Assembly (NCBI GenBank): GCA_031275645.1 | Contig: JAISOL010000012.1 | Location: 1 to 64,000, forward strand | Length of the DNA: 64,000 nucleotides | Direction: 5' to 3' | From: Deltaproteobacteria bacterium | GTDB taxonomy: Bacteria; Desulfobacterota; Desulfovibrionia; Desulfovibrionales; Desulfovibrionaceae | Shown: piece by piece, positions 1-10,440 of the stretch | Numbering within the stretch: position 1 is the stretch's first letter | How the letters are laid out: every line of letters starts with the position of its first letter | Notes under the pieces: generated by a model | Databases searched by the model: none | Seen by the model: the letters and a program-made list of their open reading frames with translations, nothing else | What the model was told of the DNA's origin: nothing | Translations under genes and position numbers: made by a program

Positions 1-120
1 CGCGAGCGGACGCCCGCCGCGAAGGCGCGGGCGCAATTCATTTGCGCCGGTGAGCGCCGGAGCGGGCGTGGAGCTGAAAGAACATGGATGTGCAACATCA
101 AAGTGGAAATGCTCTAAAAA
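1..120. repeat. Dispersed intergenic repeat, 3' portion
   Basis: GCGAGCGGACGCCCGCCGCGAAGGCGCGGGCG...TGCTCTAAA similar to GCAAGCGGGAGCCCGCCACGAAGGCGCGGGCG...TGCTTTAG at 48380-48475. Confidence 0.5.
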
Positions 121-137
121 AAGCGTGGTGATGTCCT

Positions 138-2417
138 ATGCGCGGTGACGGCGGCGGAAATACCCTGACAGGCCTGCTTCTCGTACCCGAAAAAAACCGT
201 CTGGCGGGCTGGCTCAGAGACATGGCCCGGCAGAGGCTGCTGGGGGAGGAGGATTACAACGCCGCTCTGCGCCATTTCCGGCTCTTCCCGGATGAAGAGG
301 GCAGACGTATTTTTGTGGAAAGGGTCTTTGCCCTGCTGGGAGCCATTCTGCTGGTTTGCGGCGTGATTTTCCTTGTGGCCTGGAATTGGGAGGACTTGCC
401 GCGCCAGGGCAAATTGGCCCTGGGCGAGCTGCTTTTCATCGCTTTTTCCTCCTGGAGCATATGGCGCTGGGATAAAAAGAACGGCTGGGATTCGCGGCCG
501 GCTCTGTTCGGCGCGGCTTTGCTTCTGGGGGCGCTTCTGGCCCTCTACGGCCAAATTTACCAGACCGGGGCCGACGCTTGGGAGCTGTTCCGGGCCTGGA
601 GTCTGGCCCTCTTCCCCCTGGCTCTGGCCGGGCGGGCCACGGCCTTCTGGCTTTTGCTCTGGATTGTCGGCGATCTGGCTTTTTCCCTGTATCTGCTGGA
701 ATTAGGCGGTCGGGAGAACTTGCTGGACCTCGGCCTCAATTTCCCCCTGGAACTGGCTCTGGGGCAATTTCTTTTCTGGCTTTCAGGGGAAGCGGCCCAC
801 GCTCTCAGCGCCGGGCGCGCCTATTCCTTCGATCCCCGGCGTCTGCTCTGCCGCGCGATGGGCTGCGCGGCGATTTGCGCCCTGACCCTGCACTTTGTTC
901 TGCTCGTCTGGAACAGCGAATATTTCCACTATTACGCTTCCCCGGCAGGGAACAATCTCCTTTTGCCGCCGACTTGGGGCTTTCCCGTCCACATCCTGTG
1001 CCTGGCCGCGATTCTGTACTGTTATTACAAAATTCTCCCGGATTCCTTTATTTTATCCCTGGCCGTGTTCAGCGCGGCCGGCGCGACGGGAGCCGTTCTG
1101 CTCCAGGAATTGTGGTCGCGGCCTGGTCACTACCCCGACGAGGGAGTCCTGCTTCTCAGCGGGCTGATCATCCTGGGCCTCTGCCTGGGCGCTGTCAGGC
1201 TGGCGCTCTTTTTACGCGGGGGAATCCTGAAAGAGGCGCGGCTCAGGGCCGAAAAATCCGGAAGAGAAGGAGAAGGCGTTTTTTCCGAGGCCGCCGCTTT
1301 GCGGGCGGAAACCGGGCAGAGCAGGGAACTGGCCTCCTGGCTGGAGGAACGCGGAGCGGCTGATCCGGCGGCGGTGGAGAATTTTTTTCAGGCCGTGGAA
1401 CAGGCGCGGAATGAACACGTCCCCTGGCTCAGCCGCATTTTCGCCACTCTGGGCATCTGGTTGGGGTCGGCGGCCGTTCTGGGCTTTCTCAGCGTCATTT
1501 CATACCAGGCCGGAATGGATATGTTCGCCTACGGCCTGTGCGGGCTTATTCTCTGCGCGGCTTCCGTGCTCCTGGGGCGGAGCGGGAGCTTCACCCGCCT
1601 CCAGCTCGGCCGGGTAGTCGGCTTGTGCGGTCTGGCTTACGCGGGCGCGCTGACGGACTTCGATCTCCGTCACACTCTGCTGCTGCTTGCGCTTTTATGC
1701 GGCCTGTTCTGGTTTTTCAGGGCGCACCCGGCGGAAAGGCTCTCCGCCTTTATCGGCCTGCTGGCCTGTTTCTGCGCCTTTCTGAATTTCACTCCCGGCT
1801 GGATGTATTCCGGCATGGACCTTGGAGAAGGCGGACGATTCGGCAGCGTGTACGATGTTCTTTTTTGCGCGGGCCTTCTGTTCGCCCTGCGCGAGTTCGG
1901 CCTGGGGCCTTTTTCCGGAAAGGAGGCGGGAAGCGCGCTTCTCCCGGCCTTGCGCCGCAGCGCGGCTCTGGGGAGCCTGATCTATTTTTCCGCCGTCCTG
2001 CTGGCGGCCCACAGTTTAGAGCAGGCGGAGAAGTTTTTCGGAGGAGGCTACCGGCTGACCCTGCCCCTGACGCTGCTGGCGGTCGGAGCCGTCCTCTGGC
2101 GCCGCCTGCCGGGGGACAGGGCCCTGATTCTTTTCAGCGGGGCGCTTCTTCTGCCCGCCGCCTATCTCATGCCGGCCGTATCCTGGGGCATAAGCCTGCT
2201 TTTTCTGGCCCGCGCCGGCGGAAGAAGCGTTTTTCTGGGGCTGGCCGCCTTTTATCTCGGTTTGGCCAACTTCTGGTATTACTACAACCTCTCCCTTTCC
2301 CTGCGCGACAAGGGTCTGCTCCTGCTGGGCATAGGCTGCGGGCTGATTCTGGTCAGCGCCTCCCTGCGCCTGTACTCCAAAAGATTTCCGCCGTTCAGGG
2401 GGGAAGCCCATGCCTAA
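138..2417 (+). CDS. Large multi-pass membrane protein, DUF2157/DUF4401-like
   Basis: 759 aa ORF with many hydrophobic segments; N-terminal DUF2157-like start; overlaps a downstream GDYXXLXY-motif gene, its usual partner. Confidence 0.75.
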   Translation: MRGDGGGNTLTGLLLVPEKNRLAGWLRDMARQRLLGEEDYNAALRHFRLFPDEEGRRIFVERVFALLGAILLVCGVIFLVAWNWEDLPRQGKLALGELLFIAFSSWSIWRWDKKNGWDSRPALFGAALLLGALLALYGQIYQTGADAWELFRAWSLALFPLALAGRATAFWLLLWIVGDLAFSLYLLELGGRENLLDLGLNFPLELALGQFLFWLSGEAAHALSAGRAYSFDPRRLLCRAMGCAAICALTLHFVLLVWNSEYFHYYASPAGNNLLLPPTWGFPVHILCLAAILYCYYKILPDSFILSLAVFSAAGATGAVLLQELWSRPGHYPDEGVLLLSGLIILGLCLGAVRLALFLRGGILKEARLRAEKSGREGEGVFSEAAALRAETGQSRELASWLEERGAADPAAVENFFQAVEQARNEHVPWLSRIFATLGIWLGSAAVLGFLSVISYQAGMDMFAYGLCGLILCAASVLLGRSGSFTRLQLGRVVGLCGLAYAGALTDFDLRHTLLLLALLCGLFWFFRAHPAERLSAFIGLLACFCAFLNFTPGWMYSGMDLGEGGRFGSVYDVLFCAGLLFALREFGLGPFSGKEAGSALLPALRRSAALGSLIYFSAVLLAAHSLEQAEKFFGGGYRLTLPLTLLAVGAVLWRRLPGDRALILFSGALLLPAAYLMPAVSWGISLLFLARAGGRSVFLGLAAFYLGLANFWYYYNLSLSLRDKGLLLLGIGCGLILVSASLRLYSKRFPPFRGEAHA

Positions 2418-2964
2418 GTTTCCCGCGAACCTGCTTTCCTGGCGTCTGCTCTGCCTGCTGACCGTGGCTGTTTTCCTGGTCTTCTACAATCTTTCCATCC
2501 TGCGGAAGGAGAATATTCTGGAGAGCGGGCAACCCGTGATCCTGCGCCTCCAGCCTCTGGACCCCCGCTCCCTGATGCAGGGGGATTACATGATCCTTAA
2601 TTTCAGCCTGGAAAGTGACGTGCTGAAGGAATACAGGAGAGGGGAGATTCCGGAGCGCGGCCTGGTCGTTCTGCGTCGGGCCGGGAAGGAGCATGTGTTT
2701 GAGCGCCTCCACGCGGGCGAAAAGCTGCGGGAAGGGGAAGCGCTGCTGGAGTTCAGGCGCTTCGGCCGCGGCGTCAGGATCAGCGGCGGCTCCTTCTTTT
2801 TTGAGGAGGGGCAGGGAAAATTGTACGCCAATGCCCGCTATGCGGAGTTGCGCGTGGACCGGCAGGGACGGGCCACGATCTCTTCCCTTCTGGACAGTCG
2901 GGGGGAAAAACTGCGCAAAGCCCGGCCCGACGCCCGGGGCGACGGAGCCGGGCAGAAACCCTGA
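2410..2964 (+). CDS. GDYXXLXY domain protein
   Basis: 184 aa, N-terminal TM helix, motif MQGDYMILNF; start overlaps the end of the DUF2157-like gene. Confidence 0.8.
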   Translation: MPKFPANLLSWRLLCLLTVAVFLVFYNLSILRKENILESGQPVILRLQPLDPRSLMQGDYMILNFSLESDVLKEYRRGEIPERGLVVLRRAGKEHVFERLHAGEKLREGEALLEFRRFGRGVRISGGSFFFEEGQGKLYANARYAELRVDRQGRATISSLLDSRGEKLRKARPDARGDGAGQKP

Positions 2965-4470
2965 TCAAAGCCGCCGCGCCAGCATGTCCGCCAGAGCCGG
3001 GATGGTGTAGTCCGCGGGCTGAAAATCGCAGTTAAATCCGTGTTCTTCCAGGGTTTTGGCCGTAATCGGGCCTATGCAGGCGAATTTGACCTCCGGATGG
3101 GCCTTGAGGACAGAGGCCGGGATCAGGGCCATAAAATTATTCACGGTGGAGGAAGAACTGAAGGTGATGCAGTGGATTTCACCTCTTTCCATAAGTTCCA
3201 GGATTTCTTCCCGGCGGGCGTTGCCGGGTCTGGTTTCGTACAGGGGGAGTACATCCACGCTGGCCCCGGCCCGGGTCAGTTGCTCGGGCAGAGTATCGCG
3301 GGTGACCTTTGCCCCGGGGATGAGGATGCGCCGCCCTTCCAGCCCCAGGGCGGAGAGCCCCTGGACCACGCTTTCGGCCACAAAGCGTCCCGGCACAAAA
3401 TCCGGCAGGAGGCCGCGCTTTTTCAGGGCTTGCCCGGTGGAAGAGCCGATAGCCGCGATTTTACAGTGGAAGAGGGCGCGGGCGTCCAGCCCTATGGCGT
3501 GAAGCTGCTCAAAAAAATGGTATACCCCGTTGACGGAGGTAAAGGCCACCCAATCGTAGGAATTAAGATAGCCCAGGGTTTTGCGCGCTTCGGCGTAAGA
3601 ATCCAGGGGGTGAATCTCGATGGTGGGGAACTGGATGACCCTGGCCCCCTGCTCTGCCAGAAGGGATGCCATATTGCTGGCCTGTTCCCTGGATCTGGTC
3701 ACCACCACGCCTTTGCCCAGCAGAGGCTTTTTTTCGAACCAGCACAGGCTTTCCCTCAAATTCACCACTTTGCCCACAATAATCAGGGAGGGAGCGGTAA
3801 AGCCCTGCTTCTGCGCCTCTCCCGGAAGGGATTTTAAGGAAGAGACGAGAGTCCTGTGTCTGGGTGTCGTCCCCCAATGGATCAGCGCCGCCGGGGTACG
3901 CGGCGGCAGGCCGGCCGCCAGAAGGCGCGAGCAGATTTCCGGCAGGTTTTTCATGCCCATGAAGAAAACCAGGGTGGAGCCGCTTTTGGCCAAAGCTTCC
4001 CAGTTATGCGCGGATTCCTGTTTGCAGGCGTCCTCGTGCCCGGCGGCGAAAATCACCGAAGAGGAATAGGAGCGATGCGTCAGGGGAATGCCGGCGTAAG
4101 CGGCGGCGGCTATGGGGCTGGTAACGCCCGGCACCACCTCGAAGGGCACCCCGTTCAGGGCCAGTTCCCTCGCTTCCTCGCCGCCGCGCCCGAACATGAA
4201 GGGGTCGCCCCCTTTCAGGCGGGCCACTGTCTTGCCTTCTCCGGCCTTTTTGATGATGAGCAGGTTGATTTCGTCCTGGGAGAGAGCGTGTTCCCCCCCT
4301 CTTTTGCCGGCATAGATTATTTCCGCTCCCGCTTTGGCGAAATCCAGGAGGTCGCTGTTCGCCAGGTAGTCATACACAAGCACGTCCGCCCGGGATAGAA
4401 TATCCCGCCCCCTGAGGGTCAGAAGCCCGGGATCCCCGGGGCCGGCGCCAATCAGGTATACTTTGGTCAT
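2965..4470 (-). CDS. cobA-hemD: Fused uroporphyrinogen-III C-methyltransferase / uroporphyrinogen-III synthase
   Basis: N-terminal VYLIGAGPGDPGLLTLRG and GGDPFMFGRGGEE (SUMT); C-terminal HemD-like half; start chosen at MTKVYLIG. Confidence 0.93.
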   Translation of the reverse strand: MTKVYLIGAGPGDPGLLTLRGRDILSRADVLVYDYLANSDLLDFAKAGAEIIYAGKRGGEHALSQDEINLLIIKKAGEGKTVARLKGGDPFMFGRGGEEARELALNGVPFEVVPGVTSPIAAAAYAGIPLTHRSYSSSVIFAAGHEDACKQESAHNWEALAKSGSTLVFFMGMKNLPEICSRLLAAGLPPRTPAALIHWGTTPRHRTLVSSLKSLPGEAQKQGFTAPSLIIVGKVVNLRESLCWFEKKPLLGKGVVVTRSREQASNMASLLAEQGARVIQFPTIEIHPLDSYAEARKTLGYLNSYDWVAFTSVNGVYHFFEQLHAIGLDARALFHCKIAAIGSSTGQALKKRGLLPDFVPGRFVAESVVQGLSALGLEGRRILIPGAKVTRDTLPEQLTRAGASVDVLPLYETRPGNARREEILELMERGEIHCITFSSSSTVNNFMALIPASVLKAHPEVKFACIGPITAKTLEEHGFNCDFQPADYTIPALADMLARRL

Positions 4471-4555
4471 ATATATCCCCGGCAAAATTCCATTGCCTTT
4501 TTTGGTTTTTCCGCGCGCCGTTTTTCCGGCGCGTCCTTTCAGGGCAATTAACGCT

Positions 4556-5176
4556 TCAACAGCCGCCTCCGGCGGGGCGCCCGGCCTTGCCGGGCGGCTG
4601 GCAGGCCGTGTGATGCGGCGGGCCGGATTCCGCCGCCTTTACCGCCGCGTCCAGGATGCCGTTTACAAAGCCTCGCGAAGCGTCGTCTCCGAACAGTCTG
4701 GAAATTTCGACAGCTTCATTGATGACGACCTTGGGCGGGGTATCGGCGCAAAAAACGAGTTCATGCAGGGCAAGGCGCAACAGGGCCAGTTCCACCCGGC
4801 CCATGCGCTCGATTTTCCAGTTCTGGGAAAAACGGGCTATGAGTCCGTCCAGTTCGGCCTGCTCCCGCCACACGCCCAGCACCAGCTCCCAGGCGAAACC
4901 CTCCGCCTTGCCGGTGGAGGCGTCGGGAATCAGCACCCGGATTTCTTCCCGCGGCTCCGCCGCGGCCTCGTCTGGGACGGAAGCCCTTTCCTCCTTTGCG
5001 GCGGAGCTTTCCGGAGGAACGGCGGGCGGGGGCGTTTCGGTATAAAGGGTGCGCGCATAGCGGGAGGCCAGCTCCTTGCACGAATGCGCCGGGCTGAAAA
5101 AAAGGCTGTAGATGACCTGGAAGGCCCGGATTCGCTCCGAACGGCGCGTTCTTGTGCTGAAAAGCCTTGCTGACAT
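4556..5176 (-). CDS. nusB: Transcription antitermination factor NusB
   Basis: R-R-S-E-R-I-R-A-F-Q-V-I-Y-S-L and C-terminal VVINEAVEISRLFGDDASRGFVNGILD are NusB signatures; contains a low-complexity insertion. Confidence 0.9.
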   Translation of the reverse strand: MSARLFSTRTRRSERIRAFQVIYSLFFSPAHSCKELASRYARTLYTETPPPAVPPESSAAKEERASVPDEAAAEPREEIRVLIPDASTGKAEGFAWELVLGVWREQAELDGLIARFSQNWKIERMGRVELALLRLALHELVFCADTPPKVVINEAVEISRLFGDDASRGFVNGILDAAVKAAESGPPHHTACQPPGKAGRPAGGGC

Positions 5177-5386
5177 GGCGTCCTGGGAAGTTTTGAATAT
5201 TAGCGGGCAATTTAATCTATTTTATATTTTCTGCCAAGATGGGGGAAAACAAATTGTGTCCGTACCCCGCCCGGCAACGCCGGGGAGGGCGCCCGCCCGG
5301 AGCCGAATCCCGCTGGAAAAACGCTTCAAAGTACATTATACTCGCCGGGATATGAAAGCTTCGCATAATTTTCGGAGGTTTGTCCT

Positions 5387-5806
5387 ATGCCTGATTCTGC
5401 CCGCAAGCCAGCAACGGATAAAAGGCGGCACGGCCGCCTGAGCCGCACTTTCGCGGTGGAAATAAACATCCTGAGCTTTCCCGCGAACCCCGGGCGGGCG
5501 GTGGAGGCCCGCTGTTACGACATAAGCGAGGGAGGGCTCAGCGTCGAGTCTCCCCGGATTTTTGACGTCGGGGATAAGCTTCAGGTGCGCATCAACATCC
5601 CCTTGCTCAACAAATTTTCGCCCGGTTTTTTCAAGGTGTACGAAAATGACGCCGAACAATACTTTCTGGCCATAGCCGAAGTGATGTGGAGCAAGGCGCG
5701 GGGAGGAAGCAACCTCATCGGCATGCGCTACATCAATGTGGACGAGGATCAGGCCAGGGCTCTGGCCGGCCTGATCCGCAAGGCCTTCCGAAGCGGAAGC
5801 GGATAA
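5387..5806 (+). CDS. PilZ domain protein
   Basis: RRHGRLSRTF...YDISEGGLSVESP...GDKLQVRINIP resembles a PilZ c-di-GMP-binding domain. Confidence 0.75.
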   Translation: MPDSARKPATDKRRHGRLSRTFAVEINILSFPANPGRAVEARCYDISEGGLSVESPRIFDVGDKLQVRINIPLLNKFSPGFFKVYENDAEQYFLAIAEVMWSKARGGSNLIGMRYINVDEDQARALAGLIRKAFRSGSG

Positions 5807-5842
5807 GGGCTCCGGCAGGGGAACCAAGGAGAAACCGCTCCC

Positions 5843-7672
5843 TCAGCCTTTTTTCTTTTTCCCCTCCAGGTGGCGGCGCTGCTGGGCGCTCAGCTCCTTT
5901 TTGCGCAGGCGTATGGAGATGGGGGTGACTTCCACCATTTCGTCATCCCGCACGAAATGGATGGCCCTCTCCAGGGTCATGGGCCTGATGGGGGTGAGTA
6001 TGATGTTTTCGTCCTTGCCGGCCGCCCGGAGGTTGGTGAGTTTCTTCTCCTTGGTCGGGTTCACGTCGATGTCGTTTTCCCGGTTGTGCTCGCCTATGAT
6101 CATGCCCTCGTACACAGGATCGTTGGGCTCGATGAAAAGGGTGCCGCGCGGTTCCAGGTTATACAGGGCGTAGGCCACCCCCCTGCCCGGCCTGTCCGCC
6201 ACCAGGGAGCCGGTGAAGCGGGAGGGGAACTCGCCGCGAAATTCATCGTAACCCTCAAGATAGGAATTCATTATGCCGGTGCCTTTGGTATCGGTCAGAA
6301 ATTCGTCGCGCAGGCCGATCAGGCCGCGGCTGGGCACGGAAAACTCCAGGCGGACGCGTCCGGAGGAATTGTTGACCAGACTGGTCATGAGTCCCTTGCG
6401 GCTGGCCAGTTTTTCCGCGACAATGCCCAGAAAGGCCTCGTCGCAATCCACCAGCAGGCGTTCAATAGGCTCCAGAAGACGATCTCCGTCTTTTTTCAGA
6501 ATGACTTCCGGCCGTCCCACGGAGAGCTCAAAGCCCTCGCGGCGCATCTGCTCCACCAGGATGGCCATTTGAAATTCCCCCCTCCCCTTGACCACGAAGC
6601 TGTCCTTGTCCGGGGTTTCCTCCAGACTCACGGCCACGTTGCGCATGGTTTCCAGCTTCAGGCGCTCGTGGATCTGGCGTGACTGCACGATTTTGCCTTC
6701 CTGTCCGGCCAGGGGGGAACTGTTGATGGAAAAACGCATGGAAACCGTGGGCTCGTCCACAATAATCCGGGGCAGGCGGCGGGGGGAATCCCGGGTGCAG
6801 ATCGTGTCGCCTATGCTTACGCTTTCCGCGCCGGCCAGCACCACTATATCCCCGGCTTCGGCCTCTTCCGCTTCCTCCAGTTTCAGGCCCTCGTAAAGCT
6901 GGAGCCGGGTCAGCCTGACCGGCGACTCGCGGCCTTCCGCATCCACGCGGATCAGCGCGTCCTGGCGCCGCAGGCGGCCGTGTCTGATCCGGCCGACGGC
7001 CATGCGCCCCAGGTATTCGGAATAAGCCAGATCCGCCACCTGCATCTGGAACGGCTCATCCGGATCATGCGTAGGGCCGGGCAGGTCCAGAATGGCCTCA
7101 AACAGAGGAGCCAGATTCAGGCCCGGCTCAAGCAGGGCGCGCGTGGCCGTCCCTTCGCGGCCTATGGCGTAAAGCACCGGGAATTCCAGTTGTTTCTCGT
7201 CCGCGCCCAGATCGATGAAGAGGTCGTAAATTTCGTCCAGCACTTCGGAGGGCCGGGCGTCCTTGCGGTCAATCTTGTTTACCGCCACCACTATGTCCAA
7301 GCCCGAATCCAGCGCTTTTTTCAGCACGAAACGGGTCTGGGGCAGGGGGCCCTCCGAGGAGTCCACCAGCAGGACGCAGCCCGTGGCCATGGAGAGGGCG
7401 CGCTCCACCTCGCCCCCGAAATCCGAGTGTCCGGGAGTGTCGATAATGTTTATCTTCACGCCCTGCCAGCGCACGGAGCAGTTCTTGGCGGCTATGGTGA
7501 TGCCGCGCTCGCGCTCAAGATCCATGCTGTCCATGATGCGCTCGTCCACCTGCTGGCCGGCGCGGAAGACGCCGCTTTGTTTGAACATGGCGTCCACCAG
7601 GGTGGTTTTTCCGTGATCCACATGGGCTATGATGGCTATGTTGCGTATGCCGGGGTTGATGATTTTGCGCAT
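5843..7672 (-). CDS. typA: Translational GTPase TypA/BipA
   Basis: NIAIIAHVDHGKTTLVD, RGITI, DTPGHSDFGGEVERAL, NKIDR; 609 aa full length. Confidence 0.97.
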   Translation of the reverse strand: MRKIINPGIRNIAIIAHVDHGKTTLVDAMFKQSGVFRAGQQVDERIMDSMDLERERGITIAAKNCSVRWQGVKINIIDTPGHSDFGGEVERALSMATGCVLLVDSSEGPLPQTRFVLKKALDSGLDIVVAVNKIDRKDARPSEVLDEIYDLFIDLGADEKQLEFPVLYAIGREGTATRALLEPGLNLAPLFEAILDLPGPTHDPDEPFQMQVADLAYSEYLGRMAVGRIRHGRLRRQDALIRVDAEGRESPVRLTRLQLYEGLKLEEAEEAEAGDIVVLAGAESVSIGDTICTRDSPRRLPRIIVDEPTVSMRFSINSSPLAGQEGKIVQSRQIHERLKLETMRNVAVSLEETPDKDSFVVKGRGEFQMAILVEQMRREGFELSVGRPEVILKKDGDRLLEPIERLLVDCDEAFLGIVAEKLASRKGLMTSLVNNSSGRVRLEFSVPSRGLIGLRDEFLTDTKGTGIMNSYLEGYDEFRGEFPSRFTGSLVADRPGRGVAYALYNLEPRGTLFIEPNDPVYEGMIIGEHNRENDIDVNPTKEKKLTNLRAAGKDENIILTPIRPMTLERAIHFVRDDEMVEVTPISIRLRKKELSAQQRRHLEGKKKKG

Positions 7673-7686
7673 ATTCCGTCCGCCGC

Positions 7687-8976
7687 TCAGTTTTGCCCGG
7701 CCTGTCCGGCCTGACTGAGCCTGATTATGTTTTTATCGATTTCCGCCTCTTTTTCTTCCAGCAGCCGGATCATCTCGGTATCGCCGCGCTCCAGGGCCGT
7801 GGCGAGGCTTTTTTTGTAAAGCCGGACAATCTCCGGATCAGGGCCGCTGTACAGACGGGTGAGTTTGCCCAGTAGTTCTCTCAAGGTCGCGTCGAACTTC
7901 GCGACGTTCCTCTCCTGAATGGAGGCCAGGCGCAGGGCGTTTTCAATATTTTCAAAGGATAAACGCTGGGCGCAGGCCATGAAGGCGTAGCGCAGGGCCA
8001 ATTCCCTTTCGCCGCTTTCCTCCGCCAGCCTGCCCAGCCAGAGATATCCCGTAAGCCAGCCCGGATTCGCCTCCAGGAGTTCATTGATCCGGAGCAGGTC
8101 CGGAATATATTTCCGCGCCTGCCGCGCCAGATCCGCGGAGTCGCTTTCCCGGAGCAGAACGGAAACGCCCAGGGAATCGTCCAGCGCCGGCGCGAAGCTG
8201 TCCCGCAAAGCGTGCAGATGCGTATCCTGTCTGAGCATATGCAGACAGCGTTCCTTCAATTTCAAGCTGTTATGCTCTTCGTGATCCGCGCGGCCGGGAG
8301 TCCGGCTCTCCAGGTGGTAGACGATCGAGGCGCTGACGCAGCGCAGTTTATAGCCCCTGGCCCCCAGGCGCAGGGAAAGTTCCACGTCCTCAAAGCCGTT
8401 CCGGTATTCTTCGCAAAAGGAGCCGCAGTCGAAGAACAGGTTTGCGGGGAGAAGCAGGGCCGCCCCGGTCAGGGCCTGCACATGTCTGAAGCGGCCCGTT
8501 ACAGGGTGGGCCAGGGGATAGCCCTTGTAGAGGTGCGCGAGTCCGCCGCTGCTATAGGTAACGCCCAGATGCTGCACGGTATTGTCGGTATAGAGCAGGA
8601 GGGGACCCACGGCCCCGAGCTCCGCTTCGTCTCTCAGGGCTTGGAGCAGAGGCGGGAGCCAGCCGGGAGTGAGCAGGGTGTCGTTGTTCAGGAAGAAGAG
8701 CAGGGGAGAAGCCGCGGCCCGGGCGCCCTGATTGCAGGCAGGGCCGAAATTGCGGTTTTCCGGGTTGCGGATGAGGCTGAAGCTTTCCCCGAAGAGAGCG
8801 CGGCCCAGGGGGAGGAGCCGCGTGGCTGTGGCGTCGGCGGAGGCGTTATCCACAACGATCACTTCGTAGGAGTGTACGGAACTGTGCTTCGCCAGACTGC
8901 GCAGGCAGTTTTCCGTAAGTTCCCACTGGCCGCGCACCGGGATGATGAAGGAGATTTCCTTTGTTCCGTCTTTCAT
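7687..8976 (-). CDS. Family 2 glycosyltransferase
   Basis: SFIIPVRGQWELTENCLRSL, EVIVVDNASADAT, LFFLNNDTLLTPGWL. Confidence 0.88.
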   Translation of the reverse strand: MKDGTKEISFIIPVRGQWELTENCLRSLAKHSSVHSYEVIVVDNASADATATRLLPLGRALFGESFSLIRNPENRNFGPACNQGARAAASPLLFFLNNDTLLTPGWLPPLLQALRDEAELGAVGPLLLYTDNTVQHLGVTYSSGGLAHLYKGYPLAHPVTGRFRHVQALTGAALLLPANLFFDCGSFCEEYRNGFEDVELSLRLGARGYKLRCVSASIVYHLESRTPGRADHEEHNSLKLKERCLHMLRQDTHLHALRDSFAPALDDSLGVSVLLRESDSADLARQARKYIPDLLRINELLEANPGWLTGYLWLGRLAEESGERELALRYAFMACAQRLSFENIENALRLASIQERNVAKFDATLRELLGKLTRLYSGPDPEIVRLYKKSLATALERGDTEMIRLLEEKEAEIDKNIIRLSQAGQAGQN

Positions 8977-10349
8977 GCCGTTGTCTCCGGAGCGCACAGG
9001 GCGCGCCAGCGCGCGAAAGCGGCTTCGGCCCGCTCCGCGTAAAGCAGGCTCCGGCTCTTTTTTTCGCCGCCGGCAGCGCGCCGCGCTGTCTCAGCCTCTT
9101 TTTCCAGTTCCGGGGTCAGGCCGTATTGCGCGTTGCTGGGCTGGAAGCGTTTCGCCGGGGCGCGCAGGTGGGCCAGCAACCCGCCCAGGGCGCTTTCCGC
9201 CGGCGGAGGGGGCAGAGGGCGGCCCGTGAGTGCCGCTCCCAGGGAAAGACCCAGCCAAAGCCCGCAGGCCGCGGATTCGACGTAGCCTTCCACTCCGGTG
9301 ATCTGCCCGGCAAGAAAAATATGCGGCGCGGCGCGCAGGGAAAGATCTTCCCGCAGGACGGCCGGGGCGTCGATATAGGTATTGCGGTGCATGCTGCCGT
9401 AACGGACGAATTCGGCCCGGCGCAGCCCCGGGATCAGGCGGAAGACGCGTTCCTGCTCCCGGTGCAGCAGCTTGGTCTGGCAGCCCACCAAGTTGAACAT
9501 GTCCCGGTTCAGGTTTTCCGCCCTGAGCTGTACCAGGGCGAAAGGACGGCGGCCGGTGCGGGGATCCCTCAGCCCGACGGGTTTGAAAGGCCCGAAAAGG
9601 AGGGTTTTTTCCCCTCTTTCGGCCATAGCCTCCAGAGGCAGGCATCCTTCAAAGTGCTTTTCCTGTTCAAAGGCATGGGCGGGAGTCTTTTCCGCCTCCA
9701 GAAGAGCCTGATGGAAAGCCAGGTATTCCTCGCGGGTCAGGGGGCAGTTGAGGTAGTCGCCCGCGGCGTCGCTGTAGCGGGAACCCTGGAAGATATTCTC
9801 CATTTCCAGGGAATCTCCGGAGACGACAGGGGCGATGGCGTCGTAAAAGTATAAATGCCGCGCTCCGGCTGTCCCGGCCAGGGAGGAGCTCAGATCCTCT
9901 CCGGCCAGCGGCCCGGCGGTCAGCGCCAGATGGGAAAATCCGGCCAGCGCCGGCTCCCGCGCCGGCTCCAGGCTGCGTATTTCCCGCCGGATCAGCCGGA
10001 TGCGGGGGTTCGCGGCGATGCGTTCCGTGACGATCCGGCTGAAAGCGGCGCGATCCACCGCCAGGGCCTTGCCGGCGGGCACGCGGGAGAGTTCGGCCGC
10101 TTCCAGGCAGAGACTGCCCAGAGCGCGCATCTCTCTCTTCAATTCTCCCGCCGCGCTCCGAGGATCGTCGGAGCGCAGGGAATTGGAGCAGACCAGCTCG
10201 GCCAGATCCGGATTACGGTGCGCCGGGGAAAATTTGAGCGGCTTCATCTCGAAAAGCGTGCACTCCACTCCCATGGCGCTCAGCCCGGAAGCGCATTCGC
10301 AACCGGCCAGCCCGGCTCCGATGACAGCCACTCTGTATGCGGTCTCCAA
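8973..10349 (-). CDS. trmFO: Methylenetetrahydrofolate--tRNA-(uracil-5-)-methyltransferase TrmFO
   Basis: VAVIGAGLAGCECA FAD motif, FEMKP, LVCSNSLRSD, FLAGQITGVEGYVESAACG; 4-nt overlap with the glycosyltransferase gene. Confidence 0.95.
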   Translation of the reverse strand: METAYRVAVIGAGLAGCECASGLSAMGVECTLFEMKPLKFSPAHRNPDLAELVCSNSLRSDDPRSAAGELKREMRALGSLCLEAAELSRVPAGKALAVDRAAFSRIVTERIAANPRIRLIRREIRSLEPAREPALAGFSHLALTAGPLAGEDLSSSLAGTAGARHLYFYDAIAPVVSGDSLEMENIFQGSRYSDAAGDYLNCPLTREEYLAFHQALLEAEKTPAHAFEQEKHFEGCLPLEAMAERGEKTLLFGPFKPVGLRDPRTGRRPFALVQLRAENLNRDMFNLVGCQTKLLHREQERVFRLIPGLRRAEFVRYGSMHRNTYIDAPAVLREDLSLRAAPHIFLAGQITGVEGYVESAACGLWLGLSLGAALTGRPLPPPPAESALGGLLAHLRAPAKRFQPSNAQYGLTPELEKEAETARRAAGGEKKSRSLLYAERAEAAFARWRALCAPETTA

Positions 10350-10440
10350 CGGCGTTTTTCTCCTTGAACAATTCAGAAGGTATTATGCCCGGCTTCAGCG
10401 GGCGTCAAGCGGGAATCTTCCCCTTGCCCGGGCTCCCGCC

